This document shows, in pieces, positions 7,753 to 16,633 of a stretch of DNA of 64,000 nt; positions within the stretch are counted from its first letter, which is position 1, and each line of letters starts with the position of its first letter. A model generated the notes under the pieces. That model was given only the letters and a program-made list of their open reading frames with translations. It was not told where the DNA came from and did not search any database. Source of the DNA: Palsa-459 sp963841965 (GTDB lineage Bacteria > Actinomycetota > Acidimicrobiia > Acidimicrobiales > RAAP-2); the NCBI GenBank assembly GCA_963841965.1, contig CAWJES010000012.1, positions 51,199 to 115,198 on the forward strand, given 5' to 3'. The translations under genes were made by a program, and so were the position numbers.

Positions 7753-8520
7753 TCAGGGCCTCCAGCGCGCGGGACGCTTCTCCAGGTAGGCGGTCATGCC
7801 CTCGCGCGCCTCGTCGCTCGCGAACAGCTCGGCGGACAGGCGCGCCGTCCAGGCGAACGCCTCCTCCTCGCTCATCGTGGGCACTCGCGCCGTCAGCTGC
7901 TTGGTGGCCGCGATCGCCTCGGGACCTCCGGCGAGGAGGTCGTCGACGACAAGCGCGATCTCGTCGTCAAGGCGTTCCTCGGGCACCGATGCCGTGATCA
8001 GGCCGAAGTGCACGGCCTCGCCAGCCGTGAACCGATTGCCCCGCAGGAACGCGGCCTGGGCGTCGGCGGGACGCATCTTTCGCAGACACACGACCGAGAC
8101 CATCGCCGGCGCGACGCCGACGCGGACCTCCGTGAAGCCGAACCTGGCGTGGTCGACCGCGATCGAGATGTCGAGTCCCGCCGCAAGCCCCATCCCCCCT
8201 GCGACGCAGTGGCCCGCGATGCGGCCGACGTAGGGCTTTGGCGAGTGCCGAAACCGTCCGAACAGCGCGGTCGGATCCGCGCCCCCGAGCACGCCGCCGG
8301 TCGCCCCTCGCGCCGACCGCTCCGAGAGGTCGGCGCCCGCGCAGAAGACCGTGCCGTCGTTGGTGAGCACCACCACTCGCACGGCCGGATCGCGATCAGC
8401 GGCATCGAGCGCAGCGACGAGTTCGGCGACGAACCTCCTGTTGAGGGAGTTCCGGTGCTCGACATCGGCCATCGTGATGGTCAGGACGCCCCCGTCGAAC
8501 GTGCTCTCGACCAGTGCCAT
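7753..8520 (-). CDS. Enoyl-CoA hydratase/isomerase family (AtuE-like context)
   Basis: Crotonase-fold protein of 255 residues, expected to hydrate an unsaturated CoA thioester. Oxyanion-hole segments are visible as FCAGADLSE (about residues 58-66) and GHCVAGGMGLAAGLD (about 103-117), and a candidate acidic residue lies in FTEVRVGVAPAM. It is the last gene of a six-gene operon, starting one base inside the stop of the TIGR03084 gene (TGATG at 8518-8522). In the Pseudomonas acyclic terpene pathway a crotonase (AtuE) follows the geranyl-CoA carboxylase; the operon context suggests an analogous role here, but the substrate is not proven. Confidence 0.88.
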   Translation of the reverse strand: MALVESTFDGGVLTITMADVEHRNSLNRRFVAELVAALDAADRDPAVRVVVLTNDGTVFCAGADLSERSARGATGGVLGGADPTALFGRFRHSPKPYVGRIAGHCVAGGMGLAAGLDISIAVDHARFGFTEVRVGVAPAMVSVVCLRKMRPADAQAAFLRGNRFTAGEAVHFGLITASVPEERLDDEIALVVDDLLAGGPEAIAATKQLTARVPTMSEEEAFAWTARLSAELFASDEAREGMTAYLEKRPARWRP

Positions 8521-9317
8521 CAGGTCCTCCTCGGCTCGGGTGGATCGGTGGGGCCACCGGCGAACGCCTGGGCACGGAGCAGCCAGTGCCTGCCGAGCTC
8601 CCCCGTCGCGAGCGCCGTGTCGTCGAGGTGGCGTCGCTGCGTCACGACCAGGCAGAAGTCCTCCGCCGGACCCGTGACGGTGTCAGCCGCGGTCTCGGGC
8701 CCGAACGTCCAATGCCCGCCGGACGGGGCCGCGAGCACCACGCGCACGTCACCGTCCGGGGGGGTCTCGCCGCGCACCGTGTACGACCACCCCCGCGTGA
8801 TGAACCCGAGCTGCGCGATGTGGCGGAGCCGGTCCGAGGGCTCGGGCACGGCTCCAACCGCGTCGGCGATGTCCGCTCCGTGGGCCCACGCCTCCATCAG
8901 CCTGGCGGTGAGGAACGAGCGTGCGCCCATGGAGGGCCCGTACCAGTCGACGCGCCGCGCGTCGGTGAGCGTCGCCGCCGCCACGCCCAGTCGACGGCGG
9001 TTCGCGCGCCAGGCGTCCAGGCGGCCCGGGACGTCGAGGCTCCGGAACGGTCCGAGCGTGTACTCGTCGAGGTCGACCGAAGCATCGAGCGCCGCTGTGT
9101 AGAGCCCGTCGGCGCTGTCGGCGAACGCGGGCGGATCTGTGATCGCGAGCGCCGCGGTCCCGTCGAAATAGGTGAGATGCCCGATCTGGTCGGAGACGGT
9201 CCATCCTGGACTCGGGGTCGCGCGGTCCCAGTCGACGCGCGCGAGCGGTGCGACAAGCGCGTCGAGTGCCGACTGCTCCACCGCGAGGTCGCGACGCACG
9301 TCCTCGACGCCGCTCAT
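8520..9317 (-). CDS. TIGR03084-type DinB/mycothiol-dependent isomerase-like protein
   Basis: Protein of 265 residues from the maleylpyruvate isomerase/DinB-like helical superfamily, TIGR03084 type. The N-terminal four-helix region carries the family landmarks PSPGWTVSDQIGHLTYFDG (His at the usual metal site) and LMEAWAHGADIADAVG (about residues 133-148, the second His site), followed by a C-terminal domain with the GGHWTFGPE segment. The reaction for this subtype is unknown. Its ATG overlaps the TetR stop (ATGA at 9314-9317), and its stop overlaps the crotonase start, so it is firmly part of the atu-like operon. Confidence 0.85.
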   Translation of the reverse strand: MSGVEDVRRDLAVEQSALDALVAPLARVDWDRATPSPGWTVSDQIGHLTYFDGTAALAITDPPAFADSADGLYTAALDASVDLDEYTLGPFRSLDVPGRLDAWRANRRRLGVAAATLTDARRVDWYGPSMGARSFLTARLMEAWAHGADIADAVGAVPEPSDRLRHIAQLGFITRGWSYTVRGETPPDGDVRVVLAAPSGGHWTFGPETAADTVTGPAEDFCLVVTQRRHLDDTALATGELGRHWLLRAQAFAGGPTDPPEPRRT

Positions 9318-10048
9318 GCCGCACCCTTCCTGCGAGGAGCCTGTCGGGTGGGAACGGCGGTGGCCGCGGCCGTCCGGCTGGCCCGCAAGCCCAGAATCAT
9401 GAGGCTCACGATCGATCCGGCGGCCTGCTTCGGGGACGTCTGCAGCGTCGGCATGACAGCCGGCCTGGACAGTTCGACGCCAAGGCCCGCCATGACCCGG
9501 GCGACCGCGGCCGTGTCGACCTCGGGGATCTCGCCGCGCTGCACCGCGAGGTCGAGGAGGCACCGTGCGATCTCGACCAGGTAGCCGGCGTGCAACTCCC
9601 ACTGGCGCTGCGCCGCGGGCATCGATGCCAGGTCGCGCGCAAATGGCACCGTCATGCCGTCCACGGCCTCATTCGCCGCTTCGAGGTAGGCCTGAAGGGC
9701 CTCGAGGGGCTCCATCTGCGGCGTGATCATCTCCTTGGCGCCCCGCCCGACGCGCCACAGGTTCCGGTCGACGACGATGAGCACGAGCTCGTCGCGGCTC
9801 GGCGCGAGGCCGTACAGCGTTCGCAACGAGCAGTTCGAGCGCGCGGCGATGGTCGCCATCGTGAGGCCCGCAAAGCCGTCGTCGAACATCTCGCCGAGGT
9901 GGTCGAGGATCTCGCGCTGCCGGGTCGTCAGGCGACGCTCGCGCTCCCGGTCGAGGACGGCCGGCGGGGGCTTGACCGCCCGCAACCGCGCGAGCAGCTC
10001 GCTGTGCTCCGCCATGGACACGTCGCGAGGCTCGTGGCCCTGGCTCAC
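9314..10048 (-). CDS. TetR/AcrR family regulator inside the atu-like operon
   Basis: TetR-type regulator of 244 residues. The N-terminal helix-turn-helix is at about residues 42-90: RQREILDHLGEMFDDGFAGL, then TMATIAARSNCSLRTLYGLAPSRDELV. The rest is the divergent ligand-binding region. The GTG at 10048 overlaps the stop of the AtuA-like gene (GTGA) and follows GGAG at 7 bases, so I prefer it to the ATG at 10015. Being embedded mid-operon with overlaps on both sides, it is made with the enzymes and probably controls them by feedback. The palindrome at 15401-15425 before the operon's first gene is its most likely target. Confidence 0.87.
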   Translation of the reverse strand: MSQGHEPRDVSMAEHSELLARLRAVKPPPAVLDRERERRLTTRQREILDHLGEMFDDGFAGLTMATIAARSNCSLRTLYGLAPSRDELVLIVVDRNLWRVGRGAKEMITPQMEPLEALQAYLEAANEAVDGMTVPFARDLASMPAAQRQWELHAGYLVEIARCLLDLAVQRGEIPEVDTAAVARVMAGLGVELSRPAVMPTLQTSPKQAAGSIVSLMILGLRASRTAAATAVPTRQAPRRKGAA

Positions 10049-11820
10049 GGTCGCTCCAGGAGGGCGACCGGCACCTCGACGACGCGGCTCCGCAGCCACT
10101 CTCCCAGGCCCTTTGCCTGCGCATCCTGCCGGGTGGACGCCGCGACCCCCTCGTCCAGCAGGTTGTGCAGGACGAAGTTGAGCGACCGGATGTTGGGCAG
10201 CGCGAATCGGTCGATCCGCAGAGCCGCGGTCTCGGGCAGGAGCACTCGCAGGCGCTCGGTCGACAAGTACGAGTCGAGCCACCGCCAACCCTCGTCGCTC
10301 CTCGCGAAGACGCCCAGATTGGCGTTCCCCCCCTTGTCCCCCGACCGGGCGCCAGCGACACGTCCGAGGGGCGCCGCGACGGTCGGGCCGGGTGCGGGCG
10401 GCGGTGCGGGCGGCGTGTCGACCTCGATCGCGACAGCACCCTCCGGAGCGACGGAGTCGATCACCGTCCGCTCCCCGCCGAGGACGACCACATGCTGGGG
10501 CACGAGGTCGGCGGGGACCACCGCGGGACGGAACACGCCGTACGGGGATCCGCCTCGCATCGCGCCGCCGATACCGAAGAACCCCGGGACCGTGGCGAGG
10601 GCGATCTCGATTGCCGCATTGGAGAAGGCCCTGCCCACCTTGCGCTCGTCGGGATCCTTCACGCTGACCCGCCAGAGGGCCACCGCCTCCTCGTTGGTCG
10701 GCGGGTCGGCCTTGTCCGTCCGCACGAGCCGGGTCGTCACGCTCTCGAACTCGTCGCGCTCGTAGGGGCTCGCGGTCCAGAACGCCTCCTCGACGACGCG
10801 TGCCTTCTCCTCGATGTCGAGGCCTGTGAGCGCGACGGTGAGGTCGTTGCGGAATCCCCCGACCTCGTTCATGGCGACCTTGAGGGTCCTCGGCGGCGGC
10901 TCTCCCCGTGTGCCGCTCACAGAAACGCGGTCCGCGCCGATCTGCCGCAATGCGACGGTGTCGAACCTCGCCGAGACATCGGGGCCGAGGTAGGTCGGGC
11001 TCGCGATCTCGTAGAGGAGCTGCGAGGTGACCGTCCCGACGGACACCTCTCCCCCGGTTCCGTCGTGCTTGCCGATGACGCATGAGCCGTCCTCGGCGAC
11101 CTCGGCCCACGGGAACCCCACGCGCGCCATGCCCGGGACCTCCGTGAAGAACGAGTAGTTCCCCCCGGTCGCCTGAGCGCCGCACTCGATGATGTGCCCG
11201 GCGACCACCGCGCCGGCGAGCGCGTCCCAGTCGTCGCGCGCCCATCCGTGGTGCCACGCCGCGGGTCCGCACACCACTGCCGCGTCGGTGACGCGCCCGG
11301 TGATGACGACGTCGGCGCCGAGGTTGAGTGCCTCGACGATCCCCCAGCACCCGAGGTAGGCGTTGGCCGTGATGAACCGCGAGACGTCGCCGACCGGCTC
11401 ACCGGTCTCGAGGTGCGCGAGGTCCACGCCAGCATCGAGCAGCTCGGCCAGCCGGGCGAGGAGATTGTCCCCGCTCACATAGGCGATCGTGGGAGCGAGG
11501 CCGAGCCGCATGGCCATCTCCTGGACCGCCTCGGCGCACCCTGCGGGGTCGAGGCCTCCGGCGTTGGACACGACCTTGATCCCCCGGTCGAGGCACGGTC
11601 CCGAGCACCTGCTCCATCTGTGTCACAAAGGTGCGCGCGTAGCCGCCCCCGGGGCGCTTCAGGCTGCGTGCGGGCGAGGATCAGCATGGTGAGCTCCGCG
11701 AGCCAGTCACCGGTGAGGACGTCGATCGGGCCGCCCTCGACCATCTCGACCGCCGCGCGAGTGCCGGTCCCCGTAGAACCCCGAGCAGTTCGCGATGCGG
11801 ATCGGCCGCGCCACGGTCAC
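10045..11820 (-). CDS. AtuA-like protein (DUF1446), frameshifted near its N-terminus
   Basis: Member of the AtuA family (DUF1446), linked to acyclic terpene utilisation in Pseudomonas; its reaction is not known. The intact part runs from about 11571 to 10045 (about 509 residues) and ends in the AtuA-like C-terminal domain, from about GARSGDKGGNANLG onward. The first about 80 codons (GTG 11820, IRIANCSGFYGDR; then MVEGGPIDVLTGDWLAELTM; then TQMEQVLG) are spread over three frames by single-base shifts near 11595, 11664 and 11768. The net frame is restored, so a corrected gene of about 590 residues is expected. GTG 11820 overlaps the biotin carboxylase stop (GTGA) and the stop overlaps the TetR start. 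Sequence error seems likelier than decay. Confidence 0.82.
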
Positions 11821-13757
11821 ACGTCCTGGTCGTCGTCAGGCTCGAGCAGCAGCAGCGCTGTGCCGTTCTCCACCTGCTCGCCCGCCGTGACATAGACCTC
11901 TGCGATGTGCCCGTCCGACGGGGCGACGATGTGATGCTCCATCTTCATCGCCTCCATGACGACGAGGACCGCACCCGCTTCGACCCGGTCGCCCGGTGCC
12001 ACGCGCACCTGGACGATCGACCCCGGCATCGGGGCGGTGAGCCCCCCTGCGTGGACCGCCGTGCCCGGGACCACGAACTGCGGCACGACCTCGAACGCGA
12101 TCGTGCCTCGGACCACCTGGACGTGGAGGGTCCCGCGCGCGTCCGTCACCCGCGCCACCGCCCGACGTCCGTCGACCTCGACGTCGATCGATCCGCGGTC
12201 CCAAGCATGCACATGCGCGGTCGCACCCCCCTCCAGGGTGAACGACCCGTCGCGGGCGCGCGCGGTACGAGACGATGGTCTCCTCGGCACCGTGTCGCAG
12301 CGTGACCGACTGGGCTGGCAGCCGGGCGTTGCGCCACCCGCTCGGCAGCTCCGCGAGCACGGGCGCGTCCGCGCGGTGCCGGCCCTGCAGCCACAGCGCG
12401 GCCGCTGCGGTCGCCCAGCGGAGCTCCGAAGCGTCGAGCGCGAGCGTCCTCGACGGTCCCACGCGATCGATGAAGTCGGTCGTGGTCTCGCCTGCGAGGA
12501 ATGAGCGGTGGCGCAGCGTGGCGGCGAGGAAGTCGCGGTTGGTCGCCACCCCGCCCAGGTGGAGCCGCTCGAGGCCGAGTGCGAGCGCCGCGGCCGCCTC
12601 GGGCCTCGTCGGTGCGTGGGCGATGACCTTGGCGAGCATCGGGTCGAACGAGATCGAGACCACGGAGTCGCGCTGCACGCCGGACTCCCACCGGAGCTTC
12701 GGCTCGGCAGCCGGCTCGAACGCGACGAGCACGCCCGTCGCGGGGAGGAAGCCCGCCGCCGCGTCCTCCGCGCAGAGCCTCGCCTCGATCGCGTGGCCGT
12801 TGAACGCGATGGCGTCCTGGGCGTAGCCGAGCGGCTCGCCCGCAGCGATGCGCAGCTGCTCGCGAACGAGGTCCACGCCCGTCACCTCCTCGGTGACGGG
12901 GTGCTCGACCTGGAGGCGCGCGTTGACCTCCAGGAAGAAGAACTCGCGCGTCGCGTCGTCCACGAGGAACTCGACGGTGCCGGCGGACTCGTAGCCGATC
13001 GCACGGGCGAGCGTGAGCGCCGCCGTCCCCATGGCGGCGCGCATCTCGTCGTCCACCACGGGCGACGGGGACTCCTCGATGAGCTTCTGGTGCCGGCGCT
13101 GGATGGAGCACTCACGCTCCCCGAAGTGGACGAGCGAGCCGTGCGCGTCGCCGAGGATCTGGATCTCGACGTGGCGCGATGCCGCGACGTACCGTTCCAA
13201 GAAGACGCGGTCGTCTCCGAATCCCGAGGCCGCCTCCCTGCGCGCCGATGCGACGGCGTCGTCGAGCTCGTCGGCTGAGGCGACGATGCGCATCCCCTTG
13301 CCGCCGCCGCCGGCGGCGGCCTTCACCAGCAGCGGGTAGCCGACGCCGGCCGCATCCGCCGGGTCGTCCGACGACGGGAGCGTCGCGACGCCCGCCTCGA
13401 TCGCGACCCGCTTGGCGGCGAGCTTGTCCCCCATCGTGGCGATGACCGCGGGGGCGGGCCCACCCAGGTCAGCCCTGCGGCGACGACCGCGGATGCGAAC
13501 GCCGCGTTCTCCGACAGGAAGCCGTATCCCGGGTGGATCGCCTGCGACTCGGAGCGCAACGCCGCGGCGACGAGGGCGTCGATGTCGAGGTACCCAGTGT
13601 CGAGGCGCACCGCCTCGTCGGCATCGGGCACGTGCGGTGCGTCCGCGTCGGCTCGGACGTAGACGGCCACCGTTCGGATGCCCATCGTCCTCGCCGAGCG
13701 GATGATCCGCCTCGCGATCTCGCCGCGGTTGGCGATGAGGAGGGTGTCGACGCTCAC
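11817..13757 (-). CDS. Acyl-CoA carboxylase alpha subunit (biotin carboxylase + BCCP), two frameshifts
   Basis: Biotin-containing subunit of an acyl-CoA carboxylase, about 646 residues after frame correction. Order: biotin carboxylase N-domain (LIANRGEIARRIIRSAR), ATP-grasp with the glycine loop AAAGGGGKGMRIV and EVNARLQVEHPVTEEVTGVD, C-domain, then a biotinyl domain with the acceptor lysine in VVMEAMKMEHH near the C-terminus. Two single-base losses break the frame: one in a G5 run at about 13450-13454 and one in a CG repeat at about 12260. GTG 13757 overlaps the carboxyltransferase stop and the gene's stop overlaps the AtuA-like start. Partner of the beta subunit at 13754; a methylcrotonyl- or geranyl-CoA carboxylase is likely. 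Confidence 0.88.
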
Positions 13758-15397
13758 AGCCGGAACACCCCGTAGCCGTCAGCGCCCTGCACGGCGCGGT
13801 TCGCCGCCGCGGAGAGGCAGAGCCCGAGCACCGTGCGCGTGTCTCGCGGGTCGATGATGCCGTCGTCGCTGATCGCCCCCGTCGCGGTCAGCGCGAGCGA
13901 GCCCTTCTCCTGCACCGCCTCGACCATCTCGACGATGGCGCGATCCTCCTCCTCGTCGAACGCCTCGCCCTTCCTCGCCGCCTGGCCACGCCGCACGAGG
14001 GACATCACGCCGGCGATCTGCTTCGGTCCCATGACGGCGATCTTCGCGGTGGGCCAGAGGAACGTGAACCGGTTCCCGAACGCGCGCCCGGACATGCCGT
14101 AGGTGCCCGCTCCGTAGGACGAGCCGATGATGACGGTCAGGTGCGGCACCGTCGAGTTCGTGACGGCGTTCAGCATCTGCGAGCCCTTCTTCACGATGCC
14201 CTCCGCCTCGAAGTCGCGGCCGACCATGTAGCCCGTCACGTTCTGCAGGAAGACGAGCGGGACGTCGATCTGGTTGCAGAGCTGGATGAAGTGCGCGGCC
14301 TTCTCGGCGCCCTTCGGGTAGATCACGCCGTTGTTGCCAATGATCCCGATCGGGTAGCCGTGCAGGCTGGCCCAGCCGCACACGACCGTGCTCCCGTAGC
14401 GCGCCTTGAACTCCTCGAACCTCGAGCCGTCCACGACCCGGGCGATGACGTCTCGGACGTCGACGGGCTGGCGAAGGTCGCGGCTCACGAGACCAAGCAG
14501 CTCCTCGGGGTCGTGCACCGGGGGCTCCGAGACGACCGACGGATCCGGACCGGGCTTGCGCCAGTTGAGATGGGACACAATCTCGCGGCACATGCGGATC
14601 GCGTCCATCTCGTCCTCCGCGAAGTAGTCCCCGAGCCCGGAGACCTCGGCGTGCATCCGGGCCCCGCCCAGCGTCTCGTCGTCGGACTCCTCGCCAGTCG
14701 CCATCTTCACGAGCGGCGGCCCGGCGAGGAAGATCTTCGACTGCTCCTTGACCACGATGTTGTAGTCCGAGAGTCCGGGCTGGTAGGCACCGCCGGCGGT
14801 CGAGGACCCGAAGGTGACGCAGACCGTGGGGATCCGCTGCTTCGACAGCTCGATCAGGTCGTAGAACGCGCGGCCGCTCTCGGCGAAGTGGGAGAGGCCC
14901 ACCCGGAACGTGTCGCCCTTGCGACCCTGGATGCGAAGGTCGGCCCCGGCGGACTCGACGAAGCTCACGTACGGCAGCCGGTTGTCGCGCGAGATCTCGA
15001 GGGCGCGCAGCCACTTCTTCCACGCGTAGGGCGTGAGCGCGCCGCCGAGCACCGAGGGGTCGTTGGCCATGACGACGCACTCGGTCCCGGCGATGACGCC
15101 GATGCCGACAAGGAGCCCGCCGCCGATCGTGTAGTCCGAGTCGTAGGCGGCGAGCGCGCTGATCTCGAGGAACGGGCTGTCGGGATCGAGCACGTTGGCG
15201 ATCCGCTCGCGAACGGGCAGCTTGCCGCGCGAGCGCATTCGGTCCATGGCCTTCTCGCCGCCGCCGGCCTCCGCCTGGTCGAGGAGGTCGTCGACGACCG
15301 CCAGCTGCTCGAGCATGTCGGCGCGGTTCTGGCGGAACTGCTCCGACCCCGTGTCGAGCGTCGAGCCGAGCGGCGGCGCGAGTGCGGGACGTCTCAT
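13754..15397 (-). CDS. Acyl-CoA carboxylase beta subunit (MCC/GCC-type carboxyltransferase)
   Basis: Carboxyltransferase subunit of 547 residues, moving CO2 from biotin to an acyl-CoA. Both crotonase-like halves are present: SVLGGALTPYAWKKWLR and TFGSSTAGGAYQPGLSD in the N-half, and QNVTGYMVGRDFEAEG with IGSSYGAGTYGMSGRAF in the C-half. These features match methylcrotonyl-CoA and geranyl-CoA carboxylases more than propionyl-CoA carboxylase. With an AtuA-like protein and a crotonase in the same operon, a geranyl-CoA-type substrate is a reasonable guess, not a demonstration. It is the first gene of the operon; a 25-base palindrome lies 4 bases upstream of its ATG. Confidence 0.9.
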   Translation of the reverse strand: MRRPALAPPLGSTLDTGSEQFRQNRADMLEQLAVVDDLLDQAEAGGGEKAMDRMRSRGKLPVRERIANVLDPDSPFLEISALAAYDSDYTIGGGLLVGIGVIAGTECVVMANDPSVLGGALTPYAWKKWLRALEISRDNRLPYVSFVESAGADLRIQGRKGDTFRVGLSHFAESGRAFYDLIELSKQRIPTVCVTFGSSTAGGAYQPGLSDYNIVVKEQSKIFLAGPPLVKMATGEESDDETLGGARMHAEVSGLGDYFAEDEMDAIRMCREIVSHLNWRKPGPDPSVVSEPPVHDPEELLGLVSRDLRQPVDVRDVIARVVDGSRFEEFKARYGSTVVCGWASLHGYPIGIIGNNGVIYPKGAEKAAHFIQLCNQIDVPLVFLQNVTGYMVGRDFEAEGIVKKGSQMLNAVTNSTVPHLTVIIGSSYGAGTYGMSGRAFGNRFTFLWPTAKIAVMGPKQIAGVMSLVRRGQAARKGEAFDEEEDRAIVEMVEAVQEKGSLALTATGAISDDGIIDPRDTRTVLGLCLSAAANRAVQGADGYGVFRL

Positions 15398-15400
15398 CCC

Positions 15401-15425
15401 CAGATACTAACTGCGGTAATATCTG
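15401..15425. promoter_or_regulatory. Palindrome, candidate TetR operator of the atu-like operon
   Basis: Inverted repeat CAGATAcTA(7)TAaTATCTG in the 84-base gap between the divergent carboxyltransferase and nitronate monooxygenase genes. The outer six bases of each arm match perfectly. On the plus strand it contains a -10-like TAATAT (15417-15422). Position and symmetry suit a TetR dimer controlling both directions; the link to the operon's own TetR is inference. Confidence 0.55.
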
Positions 15426-15481
15426 ACCTGCACGATGACCTGCCAGGTGGTCTGGATACCATCGTTCGCACTGGAGGATCG

Positions 15482-16633
15482 ATGAAGACCGCCATCACCG
15501 ACCTGTTCGGGATCGACCTGCCCATCCTGGCCTTCACCCACTGCCGCGACGTGGTCGCCGCGGTCACGAAGGCGGGCGGGATGGGCGTGCTCGGGGCCGT
15601 GGCCCACTCCCCAGAGCAGCTCGAGATCGACCTCGCGTGGATCGAGGCGGAGGTGGGCGACCGGCCCTACGGGATCGACCTGATCGTCCCGGCGACGTAC
15701 GCCGGATCGGACGCGGGCGGCTACACGTTGGACGACATCCGCCAGCTCATCCCCGCGGAGCACATCGCGTACGTCGAGGACATCCTTCGCCGCTACGACG
15801 TCCCGCCGCTGCCCGCCGACGAGGAAGGTCCCGGGATCCTCGGTCGCTACGGCGGATCGGGCTCCGTTGCGCCCTTCTCCGCGAGCCAGGCGGATCCGCT
15901 GCTCGAGATCGCCCTCGCGCACCGGCCGTCACTCGTCGTCAACGCCCTGGGCCCGCCCCCCGCGCACATGATCGAGCGCGCGAAGCAGGAGGGCCGCCTC
16001 GTCGGCGCGCTCGCGGGCAAGGCCCAGCACGCCGAGCGCCACGTGAACGTCGGTGTCGACGTGATCATCGCCCAGGGCGCCGAGGCGGGCGGGCACACCG
16101 GCGAGATCGGCTCGATGGTGCTCATCCCCGAGATCGCCGACGCCGTCGCCCCGGTGCCCGTGCTCGGCGCCGGCGGCATCGGCAGGGGTCGCCAGATGGC
16201 CGCCGCCATGGCCCTCGGCGCCGCGGGCGTGTGGTGCGGGTCCGTCTGGCTCACGACCGAGGAGGCCGAGACGCACCCGGTCGTGAAGCAGAAGTTCCTG
16301 AGCGCGACGTCGTCGGACACAGTCCGCTCCCGCTCGCGGACGGGCAAGCCCGCACGCCAGCTGCGCACGGCGTGGACGGACGAATGGGACGATCCCGCAT
16401 CTCCGCAGCCGCTCGGGATGCCGCTGCAGCCCATCTTGGTCGGCGAGGCCATCGCGCGCATCGACCGCGCCGCCTTCCGGCCCGGCTCGGGCGCCGAGGC
16501 GCTCGCCAACTACTTCGTCGGCCAGGTCGTGGGGACGATGAACGAGACCAAGTCATCCGCGCAGGTGGTCTTCGAGATGATCGACGAGTTCATCGAGACG
16601 GTCCAGGCGCTGGCGCGCCAGCTCGAGGGCTGA
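15482..16633 (+). CDS. Nitronate monooxygenase family flavoprotein
   Basis: FMN-dependent TIM-barrel protein of 383 residues in the nitronate monooxygenase (2-nitropropane dioxygenase) family. Visible landmarks are the N-terminal LFGIDLPILAFTHCRDVVAAVTKAGGMGVLG, the catalytic-region GVDVIIAQGAEAGGHTGEIG (about residues 195-214), VLGAGGIGRGRQMAAAMALGAAGVWCGS for FMN phosphate binding, and a C-terminal helical part. Physiological substrates of these enzymes are often unknown. GGAGGATCG before the ATG at 15482 fixes the start. It is divergent from the atu-like operon across the palindrome, so coregulation is likely. Its 3' end overlaps the lipoprotein gene on the other strand by 44 bases. Confidence 0.88.
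   Translation: MKTAITDLFGIDLPILAFTHCRDVVAAVTKAGGMGVLGAVAHSPEQLEIDLAWIEAEVGDRPYGIDLIVPATYAGSDAGGYTLDDIRQLIPAEHIAYVEDILRRYDVPPLPADEEGPGILGRYGGSGSVAPFSASQADPLLEIALAHRPSLVVNALGPPPAHMIERAKQEGRLVGALAGKAQHAERHVNVGVDVIIAQGAEAGGHTGEIGSMVLIPEIADAVAPVPVLGAGGIGRGRQMAAAMALGAAGVWCGSVWLTTEEAETHPVVKQKFLSATSSDTVRSRSRTGKPARQLRTAWTDEWDDPASPQPLGMPLQPILVGEAIARIDRAAFRPGSGAEALANYFVGQVVGTMNETKSSAQVVFEMIDEFIETVQALARQLEG

Noticed and set aside
14141..15481. Upstream extension of the nitronate monooxygenase frame by about 447 codons
   Set aside because: Antisense to the carboxyltransferase; a strong ribosome site precedes ATG 15482.
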